A stretch of 15,947 nt of DNA from an uncultured Verrucomicrobia subdivision 3 bacterium (GTDB lineage: Bacteria; Verrucomicrobiota; Verrucomicrobiia; Limisphaerales; UBA11358), in NCBI GenBank assembly GCA_903861445.1, contig CAIOUK010000024.1, positions 1 to 15,947 of the forward strand, written 5' to 3'. Position 1 is the first letter of the stretch; every line of letters begins with the position of its first letter. The position numbers were made by a program, and so were the translations under genes. Positions 13,130 through 15,947 of this stretch are shown here, one piece after another. The notes under the pieces are model-generated. The model saw only the letters and a program-made list of their open reading frames with translations. It made no database searches and was not told where the DNA came from.

Positions 13130-15947
13130 TACGCAAATCCAGCGTGAACGGAAAGTCGCGGTTCACATTTTCTACCGGCGGCGTGAACTTGCCCTGCTGA
13201 TGCCCGTGACGAAAAAATCTTGCGAGCCGCCGCGATTCCGCTTCGTAGGAATTCACTGGGAACGTGTCGTAACTGCGGCCACCGGGATGCGCGACGTTGT
13301 AAGTGCAGCCGCCGAGCGAACGCTGGTTCCAGGTGTCGTATAAATCAAAGCGCAACGGCGCGTGCGATTTGATCGTCGGCTGCAAACAAATCGGCGGCTG
13401 CCACGCGCGGTAGCGCACGCCCGCGACGCCTTCACCATTTGTGCCGGTCGGATGCAGCGGAACTTTATGGCCGTTGCAGGTGATGGCGAAGCGGTCGCCC
13501 GCAAGTCCACGTGCCTTAATTTGCAAACGCTCGACTGAACTATCCACATAACGCACCGTGCCGCCGCCACCGGGTTCTTCGCCGAGGACGTGCCACGGTT
13601 CAAGCGCGGTGCGGAGTTCGATTTGCAAATCGCGTTGTTCCAAATCACCTATACGCGGGAAGCGAAATTCAAAATGCGGCGCGAACCATTCCGCCTTGAA
13701 CGGATAACCAGAGTCGCGCAAATCGTTGATGACATCTTTGAAATCCGTTTCGCAAAAGTGCGGCAGCATCCAGCGGTCGTGGATGTCCGTGCCCCAGCGC
13801 ACGAGTTCGTTTTTGTAAGGCTCTTTCCAGAATTTTGAAACGAGTCCACGCAACAACAAATGTTGCGCGAGACTCATTTCCGCGTGCGGCGGCATTTCAA
13901 ACGCGCGCATCTCGACGAGGCCGAGACGACCCGTGCTGCTTTCGGGCGCGAAAAGTTTATCAATGGAAAATTCAGCGCGATGCGTGTTGCCGCTGGAATC
14001 GATTAATAAGTTGCGGAACAAACGATCCACCAGCCACGGCGGCGTCTGGCCGAATTGGCTGATTTGTTTGTCCATTTCCTTGAACGCGACGTCGAGTTCG
14101 TAAAGCGCGTCGTTGCGCGCCTCGTCAATGCGTGGCGCCTGAGACGTCGGGCCGATGAACAAACCGCTGAAGAGCCAGCTCAACGACGGATGATTCTGCC
14201 AATACGTCAGCAGCGAGCGCAGCAAATCCGGCCGGCGCAGCACCGGCGAATCCTGCGGCGTTTCGCCGCCGATGATGATGTGGTTGCCGCCGCCCGTGCC
14301 GGTGTGGCGTCCGTCCACCATGAATTTTTCCGTGCCGAGCCGCGTCTGCCGCGCTTCCTCGTAAAGCGTCGTCGTGCGCTCGACAAGTTCTTCCCAAGTT
14401 TTACTTGGGTGCATATTGACCTCGATGACGCCGGGATCAGGCGTGACGGCAAGTTTGTTCAGGCGCGGATCGCGCGGCGGCGTTTCGCCTTCGATGACAA
14501 CGGGCAAACCGGTTTCGTGCGCGGTGGTTTCGATGCCGGCGATGAGATCGAGATAGTCTTCCGTCTTCTCGACCGGCGGCATGAAGACGTGCAGCCGTCC
14601 GTCGCGCGGCTCGACGCAGAGCGCAGTGCGGATGATCCACGGCGCGCTTTGACCCGGCGCGGGTTGGCGATTTGGGTCGGCTTCAGGTTCGGGCTGTTCG
14701 AGTTTTTGTGCGCGCTGGCCTGGCCCGTAACCGGGTGGCAGCGGCGCGTTGCGGCGGCCAACGACTTGTTGGCGATACGGAAACTCTTTCGGCAACGGCG
14801 GCAAATCGGGTTCCGACGGATCTTGCGGGCGCAGCCACGGAAAATCTTTTTCTGCAACCCACGGCACAGAATCCAACGGCAGACGCAAGCCCATCGCGGA
14901 GTCGCCGGGGATCAACCAAAGCGTGTCGTCGTCGCGCAAAAACCACGAGCCGGACATCCAGCCCTGCTGCTGGCCAATCCACGCGCGCTTGATCGGCAGC
15001 GTGTAGCCGACGACCGAGCCGAGGCCCTGCTGGAAAATCCGCGCGATGCGTTCCCGTTCCTGCTTGTCTTTGAGATTGGATTTTTCCGGCGTGATGTTCG
15101 ATGGAAAACGCCGTTCCTTCCACGAATAATAAAACGCGTCTTCGTAGGCGGGAATCAAATGCTCCGGCTTCACGCCGATGGTTTTGGCGAGCCGCTCCGC
15201 CAGCGCCTTGGCTTCCTTTGCGCCGTGACCGTAATTTTTTGATTCATCCGCGATGAGCGAATCCTCCTTCCAGACCGGCACGCCGTCCTTGCGCCAATAC
15301 GCGGCAAGCGCGTAGCGCGGCAGCGGTTCGCCGGGATACCATTTGCCCTGGCCGTAATGCAGCAGCGAGCCGGGCGCGAATTTTCCGCGCAGCCGCTTGA
15401 TCAGTTCGCCGGACAAAATTCTTTTCTTGTGCGAGACGGCGGTGAAATTCCATTCGGGTCCGTCGGGATCGTCCACGGAAACAAACGTCGGCTCGCCGCC
15501 CATCGTCAGGCGCACGTCGCCTTTTTTCAAATCCACGTCAATCGCGTGACCGAGCTTTTCAATATCCGCCCATTGTTCTTCGGTGTAAGGCTTGGTGACG
15601 CGCGACGATTCGTAAACACGCTTCACCGTCATGTCGAATTCGAACTCCGTTTCGCACTCGTCCACGCCGCCGGAAATCGGTGCGGCACTCGAAGGATCGG
15701 GCGTGCAAGCAAGCGGGATGTGGCCTTCGCCCGCAAGCAAACCAGAAGTGGGGTCGAGGCCAATCCAGCCCGCGCCCGGTAGATAAACTTCCGTCCACGC
15801 ATGGAGATCGGTGAAATCTTTTTCCGCGCCGCTCGGACCGTCGAGCGATTTCACATCCGGCTTGAGCTGGATCAAATAACCGCTGACAAAGCGCGCGGCC
15901 AAACCAAAGTGACGCAGCAACTGCACGAGCAGCCACGCGGAATCGCG
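13122..15947 (-). CDS. Transglutaminase-DUF2126 fusion (predicted amidoligase), 5'-truncated by window end
   Basis: 941 residues are visible; the start lies beyond the right edge. The first residues, RDSAWLLVQLLRHFGLAARF, directly follow where the transglutaminase catalytic Cys should be (usual motif CRDSAW), so that residue is just outside. His49 (DLHAWTEVYLPGAGW) and Asp65 (GLDPTSG) complete the triad. From ~140 the protein is DUF2126 (COG4196), annotated as a putative glutamine-synthetase-like amidoligase: VRLTMGGEPTF (145-155), WLIPGDSAMGLRLPL, IEVNMHPSKTWEEL, then DGRHTGTGGGNHIIIGG (545-561), a glycine-rich probable ATP/metal region. LRRPDLLRSLLTYWQNHPSL and IGPTSQAPRIDEAR follow. A ~60-residue proline-rich linker (~370-435) splits the domain. 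Predicted to join a carboxyl and an amine using ATP; substrate unknown. It overlaps the ATP-grasp gene by 8 bases and heads the visible operon. Confidence 0.92.
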   Translation of the reverse strand, partial: RDSAWLLVQLLRHFGLAARFVSGYLIQLKPDVKSLDGPSGAEKDFTDLHAWTEVYLPGAGWIGLDPTSGLLAGEGHIPLACTPDPSSAAPISGGVDECETEFEFDMTVKRVYESSRVTKPYTEEQWADIEKLGHAIDVDLKKGDVRLTMGGEPTFVSVDDPDGPEWNFTAVSHKKRILSGELIKRLRGKFAPGSLLHYGQGKWYPGEPLPRYALAAYWRKDGVPVWKEDSLIADESKNYGHGAKEAKALAERLAKTIGVKPEHLIPAYEDAFYYSWKERRFPSNITPEKSNLKDKQERERIARIFQQGLGSVVGYTLPIKRAWIGQQQGWMSGSWFLRDDDTLWLIPGDSAMGLRLPLDSVPWVAEKDFPWLRPQDPSEPDLPPLPKEFPYRQQVVGRRNAPLPPGYGPGQRAQKLEQPEPEADPNRQPAPGQSAPWIIRTALCVEPRDGRLHVFMPPVEKTEDYLDLIAGIETTAHETGLPVVIEGETPPRDPRLNKLAVTPDPGVIEVNMHPSKTWEELVERTTTLYEEARQTRLGTEKFMVDGRHTGTGGGNHIIIGGETPQDSPVLRRPDLLRSLLTYWQNHPSLSWLFSGLFIGPTSQAPRIDEARNDALYELDVAFKEMDKQISQFGQTPPWLVDRLFRNLLIDSSGNTHRAEFSIDKLFAPESSTGRLGLVEMRAFEMPPHAEMSLAQHLLLRGLVSKFWKEPYKNELVRWGTDIHDRWMLPHFCETDFKDVINDLRDSGYPFKAEWFAPHFEFRFPRIGDLEQRDLQIELRTALEPWHVLGEEPGGGGTVRYVDSSVERLQIKARGLAGDRFAITCNGHKVPLHPTGTNGEGVAGVRYRAWQPPICLQPTIKSHAPLRFDLYDTWNQRSLGGCTYNVAHPGGRSYDTFPVNSYEAESRRLARFFRHGHQQGKFTPPVENVNRDFPFTLDLRNV

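Noticed and set aside
14055..15242. Long plus-strand open frame (395 codons) opposite the DUF2126 gene
   Set aside because: It is arginine-rich with no recognisable motifs and lies entirely antisense to a strongly conserved coding region; a GC-rich codon-bias shadow.
8809..15947. Proteasome-like Anbu gene expected with this type of operon
   Set aside because: No NTN-hydrolase-like sequence found in the window; it may lie beyond the right edge.
1..15947. tRNA, rRNA, riboswitch, prophage or insertion sequence
   Set aside because: No cloverleaf-like sequence, known riboswitch core, transposase or terminal inverted repeats with target duplications were recognised on reading both strands.

Overview
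The window reads as a chromosomal fragment of a moderately GC-rich Gram-negative bacterium, most likely a verrucomicrobium of the Pedosphaera/Limisphaerales type. This is inference. It rests on a pilin-like protein with the NFIRAR / CINNLR / PVCP..G C-terminal style common in that group, on dispersed short-period palindromes between genes, on scarce Shine-Dalgarno sequences, and on the gene mix. No rRNA, tRNA, IS element, phage gene or CRISPR array was seen, and no gene-free stretch exceeds about 215 bases.

Positions 1-8600 hold ordinary metabolic and envelope genes. On the minus strand aroE (shikimate dehydrogenase) overlaps the start of a prepilin peptidase cut by the window edge. Divergent from aroE is a cobA-hemD fusion (siroheme/cobalamin branch, methyltransferase plus uroporphyrinogen-III synthase). 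It converges on a small cupin across a perfect hairpin. Then come an EamA exporter and a family 2 glycosyltransferase (minus), a CvpA-like membrane protein and a small exported protein (plus), then thyA and folA (minus, thymidylate/folate cycle), preceded by a pilin-like gene.

Positions 8809-15947 are one minus-strand operon with overlapping or closely spaced genes. In transcription order they are: a transglutaminase fused to a DUF2126 predicted amidoligase (5' end outside the window); a circularly permuted ATP-grasp protein running into an Alpha-E domain; the rest of that Alpha-E domain in another frame; and two stand-alone transglutaminase-like proteins. Two predicted peptide-bond-forming enzymes (ATP-grasp and DUF2126) sit with three cysteine transglutaminase/protease folds. 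This suggests a cytoplasmic pathway that makes, attaches or trims a peptide or peptide tag. Its substrate is unknown. It belongs to a recognised but biochemically little-described class and is the strongest candidate here for unusual biology.

Three other observations stand out. The Alpha-E domain is broken by a frameshift near 11105-11140. Several genes have a sigma70-like -10 box ending 6-7 nt before the start codon, suggesting leaderless mRNAs. Most of the larger intergenic gaps hold a palindrome or half-palindrome built from 8-10 bp tandem units, of similar design but different sequence each time.
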